A stretch of 12,863 nucleotides of DNA from Clostridiales bacterium (GCA_009783775.1 WRCT01000037.1:1-12863), one strand, 5' to 3'; counted from the first letter of the stretch, positions 1 through 6,797 are shown. Numbers and translations: made by a program. Notes: generated by a model from the letters alone, not told the origin.

Positions 1-570
1 AAGACGCTGGCCGTGCATTGCGTGCACATCAACCGCGCGGAGATGGAGATTTTGGCGCGCACGAACACGGCCGTGATCCACAACCCGGAGTCCAATATGG
101 GCAACGCGGTCGGCTGCGGGCCGGTCATTCAGATGTTTGCTGAGGGTCTGTTTTTGGGCCTGGGTACGGACGGCTACACGAACGATATGCTCGAGAGCTA
201 CAAGGTCGGCAATATCATTCACAAGGACCGGCTCTGCGACCCGACCGTGGCCTGGGGCGAGATCCCGACCATGCTCTTTGAGAATAACCCGAAGATCGCA
301 AACCGCTACTTCGACGCGCCGCTGGGCGTCTTAAAGCCCGGCGCGTACGCGGATGTGATCGTGCTCGACTATGACCCGCTCACGCCGATGGACGGCGGCA
401 ACGCGAACGGACACCTGTTGTTCGGCACGAACGGGCGTTATGTCACGAACACAATCTGCAACGGCAAGGTCTTAATGCGCGACCGCAAGATCCTGGTTGC
501 CGACGAGGCCGCGATCATGCAGGAATGCCGCGCGAGCGCGCGGAAGTTGTGGGACGCGCTGGACGCGTAG
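1..570 (+). CDS. ssnA: SsnA-like amidohydrolase, C-terminal part (5' end outside window)
   Basis: This is the last 189 codons of a metal-dependent amidohydrolase; the frame is open from the first base and ends at TAG 568-570. Seen: an HCVH motif at the very start (a likely metal-ligand region), then HNPESNMGNAVG, then LGTDGYTNDM, whose Asp is the usual metal-binding/catalytic Asp of the TIM-barrel amidohydrolases. The C-terminal composite-sandwich strand follows (LKPGAYADVIVLDYDPLTP). The HNPESNMGNAVG and GTDG combination resembles SsnA, a putative aminohydrolase often found near selenium-dependent purine or xanthine hydroxylase genes. The substrate is unknown and the upstream neighbours are not visible. 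It could be another member of the chlorohydrolase/guanine deaminase branch. The gene converges on the next one, with a 63-bp repeat-filled gap. Confidence 0.8.
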   Translation, partial: KTLAVHCVHINRAEMEILARTNTAVIHNPESNMGNAVGCGPVIQMFAEGLFLGLGTDGYTNDMLESYKVGNIIHKDRLCDPTVAWGEIPTMLFENNPKIANRYFDAPLGVLKPGAYADVIVLDYDPLTPMDGGNANGHLLFGTNGRYVTNTICNGKVLMRDRKILVADEAAIMQECRASARKLWDALDA

Positions 571-629
571 GTTTACAGATTCCAGATTCCAGACTCCAGA
601 TTCCAGTGGGGGCGAACACAGTTCGCCCC
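571..629. repeat. Heptamer tract plus GGGGCGAAC hairpin
   Basis: Directly after the amidohydrolase stop codon come five 7-base units: GTTTACA, GATTCCA, GATTCCA, GACTCCA, GATTCCA (571-605). A perfect 9-bp inverted repeat follows, with arms GGGGCGAAC (609-617) and GTTCGCCCC (621-629) around ACA. It fills the whole gap between two convergent genes and could act as a bidirectional transcription stop, although there is no T-tract. The same hairpin recurs at 6214-6232 and 11095-11113. Confidence 0.8.
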
Positions 630-633
630 TGTT

Positions 634-2229
634 TCAATCCAGCTTGATGTTTTCCAACGCCCGCTGCGCTTGCAGGCGGCTGAAGGTAAAGCTCATGGTC
701 GGGCGGTCTTTGAGCAGGTGGTCCATCTCCTGCTTATGGCGGGACAGCTGACGGTTTAGGATATAGAGCACGTTCAGCTGGTCTTGCATTTTCGTGGCGG
801 GATAGGCGCTGGTGCCCGACTCCAGCCGGTCCTTATACTCCGCCATGGGTTTGACCGCGGCGTAGGATAGGTGGGAGAGCATATCGTGCTCCAGGTTTTG
901 AATATAGTGGTTCTCGGCCAGGTAGATGTGGTTCTTGGCGACATAGTAGTCCATATTGCAGAAGCTCAAGGCGCAGACCAGGCCCACCGTCATAATGCAA
1001 GAAAAGCGAAACGCGGGGAAGGAAAAGCGCAGGATCTTGAGCATGACGCCCAGCAGACAGGCGACGATCACGGCGATCAGCCACAGCGCCAGGATCCGGC
1101 TGGAAGTGATGCCGCTGCGGCCGATATAGAGGGCCATCTTTTCGACCGCCGAGCAGAGCACGACCAGATTGCAGAGACCGAGCAAGAGCAGCGGTATCTT
1201 GATGAGGGGGATTAGTTTGCCGTCGCGTTTCGCGCTGATTAAGGTGACCGTGACGATCAGCGCGAGCAGAAAGCCCGAGGCCCAGACCAGCTCGAAAAAG
1301 CCGGAGCGCGCGAGGTTCGCGTACTCGTCCATTTGAATATAGTTGGCCGGCACATTGCCGAACCAGTGCTGAAACTGCAACCCCACAAAGAGCGCGACAA
1401 CGGCGGCGACCATGACCAGTATGGTGCCGAGCGTGACATTGTTCGCCTCTTTTGGGGGCTTGGGGGAAGTCAGCGGCTTATGCCGGCGCGCGCTGGCGCC
1501 GACAAACACGGCCGACACAAAGATACACAGCACCGCGCCCCAGAAAACGTTTCCCGCGTAATCGCCCAGGTTGGCGGAGTGCTCTTTCCAGAAATCATTG
1601 ACAAAGGTGTTGAAGGTTTGGTCCGCCGCGGAAAACAGCAGGGTGAAAAGAACCACAAGCGGCAGGGCGATCAAAACGCCGATCAGGATCCGAAAGGCGA
1701 TACTCTTGCCCTTGTCCTTTGTGTTTTTCACCAGGCCGCGAAAGGGCCAGGCGATGTAAGAGAAGGCGCCCACAAAAGCGGTTATGAGCACCTCGGGGAT
1801 ATTTTTCACCTCAAACAGGCTGTTCTTCTCCGGCTTGGACAGATAGGTGAGCTGAATGGCAAAGAGCGCGAGCGCGGTCGGGAAGGTGATGAGCTGCGTG
1901 GACACGCTGAAAAAAAGCAGCTGCCCGAGGTTGATCAAAGCGATCGGCACGCAGAGCAGCAACGCTTTTTTGTTCAGTTTTCCCGTGGTGTATTTGGCAA
2001 AACCGATGGCGATCCCTTCGGCCAGGGCAAACCAGAGCACGGTGCCCAGGCCGACGCCGGCCTTGAAAAAGGACGCGACCAGCAGAATGGAAAGCAGCAG
2101 AAACAGGATCCAATAGACCCGAAACCACTTGAGGCCGACAATGCGTGCCGCGTTTTCGTCCCGACGCGGCTCGATCAAAAGATTGGGCTCCGGCCCCTTT
2201 GTTTCGCCCGTATGTATCTCGTCCGACAT
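634..2229 (-). CDS. DUF4173 family polytopic membrane protein
   Basis: A 531-residue integral membrane protein. About twelve hydrophobic segments can be seen, roughly at residues 36-56, 62-80, 89-111, 115-129, 146-164, 180-200, 229-246, 266-286, 311-333, 341-361, 378-400 and 409-425. A hydrophilic, charged C-terminal tail of about 100 residues follows. The segment SAADQTFNTF (200-209) and the motif YANLARSGFFEL (303-314) resemble the conserved region of DUF4173, a family of unknown function common in Bacillota and Actinomycetota. The N-terminal 30 residues are charged and probably cytoplasmic. The start is supported by a purine-rich AAGGGGGG (complement of 2237-2244) ahead of ATG 2229 and by a TATAAT box on the same strand at 2259-2264. 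The stop lies only 4 bp from the hairpin at 609-629. Function is not known. Confidence 0.82.
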   Translation of the reverse strand: MSDEIHTGETKGPEPNLLIEPRRDENAARIVGLKWFRVYWILFLLLSILLVASFFKAGVGLGTVLWFALAEGIAIGFAKYTTGKLNKKALLLCVPIALINLGQLLFFSVSTQLITFPTALALFAIQLTYLSKPEKNSLFEVKNIPEVLITAFVGAFSYIAWPFRGLVKNTKDKGKSIAFRILIGVLIALPLVVLFTLLFSAADQTFNTFVNDFWKEHSANLGDYAGNVFWGAVLCIFVSAVFVGASARRHKPLTSPKPPKEANNVTLGTILVMVAAVVALFVGLQFQHWFGNVPANYIQMDEYANLARSGFFELVWASGFLLALIVTVTLISAKRDGKLIPLIKIPLLLLGLCNLVVLCSAVEKMALYIGRSGITSSRILALWLIAVIVACLLGVMLKILRFSFPAFRFSCIMTVGLVCALSFCNMDYYVAKNHIYLAENHYIQNLEHDMLSHLSYAAVKPMAEYKDRLESGTSAYPATKMQDQLNVLYILNRQLSRHKQEMDHLLKDRPTMSFTFSRLQAQRALENIKLD

Positions 2230-2258
2230 AATGCGCCCCCCTTGCTATTTATTGGCAC

Positions 2259-2264
2259 ATTATA
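2259..2264 (-). promoter_or_regulatory. Candidate -10 box (TATAAT) for the DUF4173 gene
   Basis: A perfect TATAAT on the minus strand lies 29 bases upstream of the start codon at 2229. This would give a leader of about 23 nt containing the ribosome binding site. No good -35 box is seen at 16-18 bp spacing, so the call rests on the -10 match alone. Confidence 0.5.
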
Positions 2265-2335
2265 TAGGGGGAACGCAAAAGAACTGTGTCATGGGTGTTA
2301 AAGAAGGCGGGGTTTTCTCTGCCACAAAAAACATG

Positions 2336-2421
2336 AAAGATTCTTCGCTGCGCTCAGAATGACAACACCGTTTTCGTGTTTCTTTCGTGCCTTTCGTGGT
2401 TAAATCCTCCCGCGTGAGCGG
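2336..2421. repeat. Intergenic repeat cluster (AGAATGACA-type repeat, TTTCGTG array, CCCGCGTGAGCGG)
   Basis: Within the 206-bp gap 2230-2435, three repeat types follow one another. First is a 30-bp stretch (2336-2365) beginning AAAGATTCTTCGC and ending CAGAATGACAA, with ATTCT/AGAAT ends that can pair. Next is a loose array with TTTCGTG at 2372, 2383 and 2392, ending in GGTTAA. Last is CCCGCGTGAGCGG (2409-2421), in which CCGC and GCGG pair around GTGA. The array-plus-CCCGCGTGAGCGG combination recurs at 6912-6960, and CCCGCGTGAGCG also at 6798. No gene is seen in this gap. From memory, the first and second types resemble repeats seen in many unrelated bacterial genomes. Confidence 0.65.
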
Positions 2422-2435
2422 TCTTGTAACTACAG

Positions 2436-3215
2436 CTAATACAACGCGATCTTGATTCGCCCGTCCACCGCGGTCAGCTCGCCGAGCGGCTCGCCGAGCA
2501 GCAGCAGATAACCGCCCCAGGTTTGGCCCGAGCGGCGCGTGGCGCGGAAGACCAGTAAGCTATTTTCGCCATTTTCCTCCAGCGCGAGGGAGCTTTCCAT
2601 CAGGGCAAAGTCCGCGAAAATGCGCTCCTTGGTCTCAAAGTCAAACAGGACCACCGTGGTCAGCGCGTCCGAGGAATAACCCTCCGACAGGGTGTAGACC
2701 AGCTGCGGCGACCCGCTCTCCAGCAGATCGCAGAGCACGATGTCCAGCACGCCGATGTTGTTGCGGTCGTCGTCAAGGTTGAAGTATGCGTCCTCGTAGC
2801 GCAGGAAGGTCAGGCCCAGGTCCCTGTGGCGAATGATGATACAGTCCACGGCCGCCCGCACCTCGGCCGGCGTAATGTCCACCCAGTTTTCGGCTGTAAA
2901 CTCCTCTCGCTCGTTGGCGATATGGGGAAAGAGCAGCGGCATTTGGCTCGTGTCCGGATCAAAGTCGATCGCGATTTCCAGGTCAAAGTCGCGGTCGGGC
3001 ATGGGACTGGCAGTCGGCGTGGGGCGCGGCGTCATGTTCGGGTCAGCCGTCACAGTCGGTTTCACCGTCTCCAAACCGCAACGGATCATGGTAATCACCA
3101 CAAAACCGAACAGGGCGATCAGACCGATGATCACGACCGTAACCACCACTGCCTTGCTGGTCAGGATTCGTTTCCAAATGTTATCTTTCTTGTTGTTTTT
3201 CTTGTTGTCTTTCAT
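2436..3215 (-). CDS. Membrane-anchored extracytoplasmic protein of unknown function
   Basis: A 259-residue protein that I do not recognise. Seen: a short Lys/Asn-rich cytoplasmic N-terminus (residues 1-20), one strong transmembrane segment (about 22-44), a Thr/Pro-rich linker (about 51-74, with PTVTADPN and PRPTPTASPMP), and then a soluble acidic domain to the C-terminus. This layout is typical of a type II anchored surface protein in Gram-positive bacteria. The soluble part alternates beta-strand-like stretches such as GVLDIVLCDLLESGSPQLVYTLSEGY and LTTVVLFDFETKERIFA. This vaguely resembles the repeat-type sensor domains of clostridial surface proteins, but no family can be named. An AAGGAG ribosome binding site precedes the start. 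Transcription would run toward the DUF4173 gene, with a 206-bp gap between them, so co-transcription is uncertain. Confidence 0.75.
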   Translation of the reverse strand: MKDNKKNNKKDNIWKRILTSKAVVVTVVIIGLIALFGFVVITMIRCGLETVKPTVTADPNMTPRPTPTASPMPDRDFDLEIAIDFDPDTSQMPLLFPHIANEREEFTAENWVDITPAEVRAAVDCIIIRHRDLGLTFLRYEDAYFNLDDDRNNIGVLDIVLCDLLESGSPQLVYTLSEGYSSDALTTVVLFDFETKERIFADFALMESSLALEENGENSLLVFRATRRSGQTWGGYLLLLGEPLGELTAVDGRIKIALY

Positions 3216-3236
3216 GGTGGTTCTCCTTTTCCATCA

Positions 3237-3292
3237 GAGTGGAGTGTTGAGAGTTAAGAGTTAAGCAAAGGAAATTTCGCCTCAGGCGAAAC
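3237..3292 (+). repeat. GAGTGGA heptamer tract plus TTTCGCC hairpin
   Basis: Units GAGTGGA, GTGTTGA, GAGTTAA, GAGTTAA and GCAAAGG (3237-3271) are followed by AAA and a perfect 7-bp hairpin TTTCGCC/GGCGAAA (3275-3281 with 3285-3291, loop TCA). It lies just upstream of the unknown membrane protein gene. It faces a second copy in inverted orientation (3302-3358). Confidence 0.8.
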
Positions 3293-3301
3293 CTTTTATT
3301 G

Positions 3302-3358
3302 AAAACAACGTCAGTTGTTTTTTCCTTCGCTCCACTCTCAACTCTCAACTCTCCACTC
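3302..3358 (-). repeat. Inverted copy of the GAGTGGA heptamer tract plus AAAACAAC hairpin
   Basis: Read on the minus strand: GAGTGGA, GAGTTGA, GAGTTGA, GAGTGGA, GCGAAGG (3358 down to 3324), then A-rich sequence and an 8-bp hairpin, arms AAAACAAC (3302-3309) and GTTGTTTT (3314-3321) around GTCA. It has the same layout as the copies at 3237 and 11031, but the hairpin stem sequence is entirely different. The tract overlaps the end of the CAT-like gene and supplies its stop codon. Confidence 0.8.
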
Positions 3359-3982
3359 TTTCATCTCGCGCTCCAGCGCGCTCTTCAGCCACGACAAGTG
3401 TATCCCGTCGATCAGCCGATGATTCACCTGCACCGTCATGGGCAGGACCAGCCGCCCGTTTTGCTCTTCAAACCGGCCCCAAAGCAGGCGCGGCACGGAG
3501 TCGTTTCGATCGCCCGTGGTCTCCTGCGTAATGTGATAGTAGGTGAACCAGGGCAGGCAGGAGAGATAGACCAGATCGTCACGCGCCGCGTCCTCTTCCT
3601 CGGTGGGCAGGGGATCGCGCAGGGCCTGCTGTTCCCGCGCGGCGCGGGCGCAAAAGGCGTGCAGGCTCTCGCTCGGGTCAAAGTCCAGATTGAGAATGGC
3701 GAACAGGTCCTCCCCCCAGGGGAAGGTATAGGAGGGCGAGAGCACATCGTGCCATATCAGACCGTCCGGCCGCAGCTTATAATGGAAGGCCTCCACGCCG
3801 TTGATAGCCCGCATAACGGCCCAGATCATGGCGTGGTAGAAGGACAGGCCCTCGCGCTTGACATAGCCATACAGGCCCGTCACGTCGAGCGGGAAGGTCA
3901 CGGAATAGATGGGATTTGCCGAGCGCCCAAAGAGTTCGCAATGCGCCCTTCGCGGCCAGGTTGTCTCATCAATGGTTTTCAT
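3338..3982 (-). CDS. Chloramphenicol acetyltransferase-fold protein
   Basis: A 214-residue protein matching the CAT family (usually about 210-220 residues). Family features seen: an N-terminus resembling the CAT 'ID..NWPR..H.E.F' pattern (MKTIDETTWPRRAHCELF), the FYHAMIWAVMRAIN helix (48-61), SCLPWFTYY (141-149), and the catalytic-loop motif NHRLIDG. In that motif His188 is the likely general base and Asp192 the structural partner (family HHxxxDG, with Asn187 replacing the first His). The Ser of the family oxyanion site appears to be His or Thr here. An acetyl-CoA acyltransferase role is therefore plausible, but chloramphenicol as substrate is not established. The last residues (EWRVES) and the stop codon are encoded by a heptamer repeat tract. 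There is no ribosome binding site; the -10 box lies 6 nt from the ATG, so the mRNA may be leaderless. Confidence 0.82.
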   Translation of the reverse strand: MKTIDETTWPRRAHCELFGRSANPIYSVTFPLDVTGLYGYVKREGLSFYHAMIWAVMRAINGVEAFHYKLRPDGLIWHDVLSPSYTFPWGEDLFAILNLDFDPSESLHAFCARAAREQQALRDPLPTEEEDAARDDLVYLSCLPWFTYYHITQETTGDRNDSVPRLLWGRFEEQNGRLVLPMTVQVNHRLIDGIHLSWLKSALEREMKEWRVES

Positions 3983-3988
3983 ATAGCT

Positions 3989-4017
3989 AGTATAACGGTT
4001 CTTCGCGGATTATGCAA
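3989..4017 (-). promoter_or_regulatory. Promoter of the CAT-like gene (probably leaderless)
   Basis: On the minus strand TTGCAT (4017-4012) and TATACT (3994-3989) are separated by exactly 17 bp. Six bases lie between the -10 box and the A of the ATG at 3982. Transcription would begin at or within a base of the start codon, and no purine-rich ribosome binding site is present. Confidence 0.65.
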
Positions 4018-4122
4018 TGGCGATCCGGCGCCTGCGCGGACTTTACTTGTTGATTTTGTTTATCGAAACCGCTGCCTTGTGTCATTCGTTCGGTTTGTGG
4101 TTAAATACAGGGGTTACTTGCG

Positions 4123-4134
4123 AATACTAGCAAC
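4123..4134 (+). promoter_or_regulatory. Candidate -10 region of the C11 peptidase gene (probably leaderless)
   Basis: AATACT (4123-4128) is followed by AGCAAC and then the ATG at 4135. The 15-base junction AATACTAGCAACATG closely parallels TATACTAGCTATATG at the divergent CAT-like gene. No Shine-Dalgarno sequence precedes the ATG. The -35 candidate (GTTAAA at 4100-4105, 17-bp spacer) matches only 3 of 6 consensus bases. Confidence 0.45.
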
Positions 4135-6078
4135 ATGAAACAACGAAAATCTCGATTCATTTGTATAATATTGGCATTTTTTGCGGTTTTTGCGGCGGGC
4201 TGCGACCGGTCGCGCGGGCGGGCGGCGCTGACCGGTCTGCCCGACACCTGGGCGGTTTACTGGTATCTCTGCGGCAGCGACCTGGAGAGCAACTGGGGGC
4301 TGGCGACCGACGATCTGGCCGAGATGATTTCTGTCGCGCTGCCGGACAATGTGGAGGTCGTGATCCAAACGGGCGGCGCGCTGCGCTGGCATTGCGGGAT
4401 CGACGAGAATAGCATTGGCCGCTATCTCTACCGCGGGGACGAGCTGTCCCTGCTCGGGACCCTGCCCGACGCCAGTATGAGCGAGCCGGATACGCTGCGG
4501 GATTTTTTGGCTTTCTGCAATGAAAACTATCCGGCGCAGCGCCAGGTCGTGGTGCTTTGGAACCACGGCGGCGGCAGCCTGTGGGGCGCGGTGTTCGATG
4601 AACGCTATGAATTTGCCGCGCTCTCCCTGCCCGAATTGCGGCAGGTCTTTGAAACGGTGCCCGCGACCTCCGGCCAATATGAGGCGGTTGGGTTCGACGC
4701 CTGCCTGATGGCCACGGTGGACGTGGCCGACGTGCTGCGCGGCCACGCGCGCTATATGGTAGCCTCCGCCGACGTCGAGCCCGGCTACGGCTGGGACTAC
4801 GCGACCATTATGCGGGCCCTGGCAAGGGGACCGTCGGACGGCGGGGCGCTGGGCAAGGCCATCTGCGACGGATATTACAGGGCCTGCGAGGGCGCGGGAG
4901 AGGCGTATCTGGCCACGCTTTCCGTGGTGGATCTGGATAGGGCGGGACCGCTGATTCAGGCCTATCAATCCATGGGCGACGAGGCGCTGCTTCTGGGTTG
5001 CCAGAGCCCGCTGACCTACTTCGGCGCGTTCGGGCGCGCGGCGCGCAAGGCGCAAAAATACGGGCCGAACAGCGACAACGAGGGTTACGCGAACATGGTG
5101 GATCTCTATGACCTGGTGCACCGCGCGGGGCCGGAGCTTTTGCCGACCGGCGGCCCTGCCGTGCTGGCCGCGCTGGACGAGTGCGTGGTCTATCAGGTGA
5201 ACGGCCCGCTGCGCCGCCGGTCGGGCGGACTGGCTTGCTATTACAATTTCGCGGCGGACCCGATGTGGAGCGCGGCAGGGCTCGCCTCCTTTGCCGCTCT
5301 GGGCACGAACCGCTCCTTCTCCTGGTTCACGAGCTATTCGCTGACGGGCAGCTTTGACGCGGCGGGCCGGGCCTATGTGCGGCAGCTGGCGCGGGCGCGG
5401 GGCTTTGCACAGCCTGCGCTCACGCGCGACGCCTTCGGCCTTGTACGCGAACATTTGCACAATGTCTGCGCGGCGCAGGATGAGAATGGCTTTGCCCTTT
5501 GCCTGGCGCCCGAGGACGCGGCCTGTGTGACCGATGTGTGTATGCGCTTGGAACTGATCCTGGGCAACGGCGACACGGTCGCGTTGGGGGTCCGGCCCTG
5601 TGAGACGGCCGACTGGGAGAGCGGTATCTTTGGCGGGTCGGGCAGGACAACTTGGGGCGCGATCGGCGGTGCGCTCTTGCATATGGATCCCATCGAGCAG
5701 GCCGACGATTATGCGCTTTGGGCGGTTCCGATCGTATTAAACGGCGCGAAAAACATTCTGTATGTGGGCCTTCGGCAGGAGGCATATGAGATCCTCGGCG
5801 CGCGGGAAGTCTCGTACGCCGGCATGGTGGAGAAAAACCTGCGCCCGCTGGCCGCAGGCGACGTCGTGCAGCCGCTGCTGCCCGTGTTTGTCGGCATCGA
5901 CGCGGACGGGAGCGAGATCTGGGAGGAGCAGGTTTTTGAGCGGATCGTGATTCGGCCGGACACCCTCTTTCACGAGCAGGCGCTGGACGGCAATCTCTTG
6001 CGGGTCTCGTTTGTGATTACGGACTGCTCGGGACACGTCTATACCACGCCGCCCATTGATATGGGTGGCGTGGTATAG
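4135..6078 (+). CDS. Clostripain family (peptidase C11) lipoprotein
   Basis: A 647-residue secreted cysteine peptidase of the clostripain/C11 family, predicted to sit on the outer face of the cytoplasmic membrane. Seen: a basic N-terminus and hydrophobic signal segment ending in AAGC, with Cys23 as the likely lipidated residue. The caspase-like core opens with WAVYWYLCGSDLES (39-52), where the family usually has a similar beta-strand/Asp motif. The catalytic dyad is His144 in LWNHGGGS and Cys190 in VGFDACLMAT. The 46-residue His-Cys spacing equals that of the characterised PmC11 (His133/Cys179). The C-terminal half (about 400-647) is a beta-rich domain typical of the longer family members. 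Clostripains cleave after Arg or Lys; the specificity here is not shown. It has no apparent ribosome binding site and is divergent from the CAT-like gene. The heptamer repeat begins immediately after its TAG. Confidence 0.88.
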   Translation: MKQRKSRFICIILAFFAVFAAGCDRSRGRAALTGLPDTWAVYWYLCGSDLESNWGLATDDLAEMISVALPDNVEVVIQTGGALRWHCGIDENSIGRYLYRGDELSLLGTLPDASMSEPDTLRDFLAFCNENYPAQRQVVVLWNHGGGSLWGAVFDERYEFAALSLPELRQVFETVPATSGQYEAVGFDACLMATVDVADVLRGHARYMVASADVEPGYGWDYATIMRALARGPSDGGALGKAICDGYYRACEGAGEAYLATLSVVDLDRAGPLIQAYQSMGDEALLLGCQSPLTYFGAFGRAARKAQKYGPNSDNEGYANMVDLYDLVHRAGPELLPTGGPAVLAALDECVVYQVNGPLRRRSGGLACYYNFAADPMWSAAGLASFAALGTNRSFSWFTSYSLTGSFDAAGRAYVRQLARARGFAQPALTRDAFGLVREHLHNVCAAQDENGFALCLAPEDAACVTDVCMRLELILGNGDTVALGVRPCETADWESGIFGGSGRTTWGAIGGALLHMDPIEQADDYALWAVPIVLNGAKNILYVGLRQEAYEILGAREVSYAGMVEKNLRPLAAGDVVQPLLPVFVGIDADGSEIWEEQVFERIVIRPDTLFHEQALDGNLLRVSFVITDCSGHVYTTPPIDMGGVV

Positions 6079-6211
6079 AATGTACAAACTACAATTGAGG
6101 TGTGCCGCGTTCGGCGGCACATTTGATGGGAAACTTAAACCCATTGTTCAGAGGAAAAGCCGACGGGGTTTTCTTCCTTCATTGTAGTTTGTAGTTTGTA
6201 CATTGTAATTT
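6079..6211 (+). repeat. Heptamer-bounded repeat, copy A, with three-hairpin core
   Basis: Left border: heptamers AATGTAC, AAACTAC, AATTGAG (6079-6099). Core: hairpin TGTGCCGC/GCGGCACA (6101-6108 with 6114-6121), hairpin ATGGG/CCCAT (6126-6130 with 6140-6144), and an imperfect stem GAAAA.CC/GG.TTTTC (6154-6173) that resembles a terminator. Right border: ATTGTAG, TTTGTAG, TTTGTAC, ATTGTAA (6181-6208). The reverse complement of 9084-9238 has the same order and nearly the same core, so the two are copies of one element in opposite orientations. Here it sits directly downstream of the C11 gene. Confidence 0.8.
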
Positions 6212-6213
6212 GC

Positions 6214-6232
6214 GGGCGAACACAGTTCGCCC
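6214..6232. repeat. GGGCGAAC hairpin, second copy
   Basis: Arms GGGCGAAC (6214-6221) and GTTCGCCC (6225-6232) around ACA. It is joined to the right heptamer border of the repeat at 6079-6211. The flanking bases CTA (6233-6235) form the stop codon of the zinc-ribbon gene on the minus strand. Confidence 0.8.
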
Positions 6233-6454
6233 CTACACCCGCCATCTCTTCCCGCAATTTTGGCAAACGGCGACCGAATGGGTTCGGGACTTTGTCTTGC
6301 TGTTGGTCAGCAGCGGGATGATCAGGATCAGGCCCAGCGTGCAGATGGCAAGCAAGATCCAGAAGAACCAGCCCAAACAGCCCCGGTGCTTGGTCCAGGT
6401 GTGGGTGACCGCCTGTATGGTGACGTTTTGGCTGCCGCAGCGTTTACATCTCAT
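6233..6454 (-). CDS. Small zinc-ribbon membrane protein
   Basis: A 73-residue protein with a split zinc ribbon. CKRC lies at residues 3-6 and CQNC at 64-67, with one hydrophobic segment between them (about 28-49, WFFWILLAICTLGLILIIPLL). The ends MRCKRCGSQNVTIQ and SVAVCQNCGKRWRV match a family of small clostridial and phage-associated proteins with the same 'C..CGS.NV...VAVCQNCG..W.V' layout. The function of that family is unknown. For the two Cys pairs to share one zinc, the hydrophobic part must be re-entrant or the protein must pair with another chain. A GAGGAG ribosome binding site (complement of 6468-6473) lies over the end of the upstream gene, 8 bp away, so the two are translated from one mRNA. 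Its TAG stop lies at the edge of the repeat hairpin at 6214-6232. Confidence 0.8.
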   Translation of the reverse strand: MRCKRCGSQNVTIQAVTHTWTKHRGCLGWFFWILLAICTLGLILIIPLLTNSKTKSRTHSVAVCQNCGKRWRV

Positions 6455-6462
6455 CGTTTCCG

Positions 6463-6696
6463 TTACTCCTCATTCTCGTCGTCTCTTGGCAATAGGCTAT
6501 CATCTCTCCGTATTTTGTCAAACCTATAATAATCTCTGAGCATCAGAATGGAAAGCACAATTACGGCAATAAGAAAAAACCCATTTGTGAGCATACGTCC
6601 CCACCTGGACAATTCAAAGAAAGAATTAACGATGACTTGCGAAAAAGCAACGATAACAAACAAAACTTGCCACACAGAGATTCTACGTTTTTTCAT
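6463..6696 (-). CDS. Small two-span membrane protein of unknown function
   Basis: A 77-residue protein with two likely membrane segments (about 8-26 and 35-54), a basic N-terminus (MKKRRIS) and a strongly acidic, charged C-terminal tail (DKIRRDDSLLPRDDENEE). The start at 6696 is chosen over an in-frame ATG 69 bases upstream. It has a clear AAAGGAG site (complement of 6704-6710) at good spacing, and the extra residues would be low-complexity and outside the hydrophobic core. It is the first gene of a two-gene unit with the zinc-ribbon protein, and its TAA overlaps that gene's ribosome binding site. I do not recognise the family. Confidence 0.7.
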   Translation of the reverse strand: MKKRRISVWQVLFVIVAFSQVIVNSFFELSRWGRMLTNGFFLIAVIVLSILMLRDYYRFDKIRRDDSLLPRDDENEE

Positions 6697-6753
6697 CACA
6701 ATACTCCTTTGCGGATGTGCTGACGCGGTCCTCGACGAATCCGAAGGATTTGT

Positions 6754-6775
6754 TGGGTGCGCCACCGCCCCTACG
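6754..6775. repeat. Short palindromic repeat upstream of the small membrane gene pair
   Basis: GGTG and CACC pair around CGC within GGGTGCGCCACCGCCCCTACG. On the minus strand this reads CGTAGGGGCGG, sharing the TAGGGGCG prefix of the GGGGCGAAC hairpin repeats. It may be a divergent member of that group; this is tentative. Confidence 0.35.
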
Positions 6776-6797
6776 GTTTGTGTGGTTCGTGGTTAAA

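Noticed and set aside
571..605. CRISPR array
   Set aside because: Repeat units are 7 bases long with no spacers and no cas genes nearby. None of the tandem tracts has the 24-37 bp repeat and unique spacer pattern.
1333..2301. Open frame antisense to the DUF4173 gene (322 codons)
   Set aside because: It is a charged, repetitive translation mirroring the transmembrane codons of the real gene; no start signal and no domain.
4114..5682. Long open frame antisense to the C11 peptidase gene (522 codons)
   Set aside because: The translation is Arg/Ala/Gln/His-rich and has no family resemblance. The plus strand encodes a clear clostripain with the catalytic dyad.
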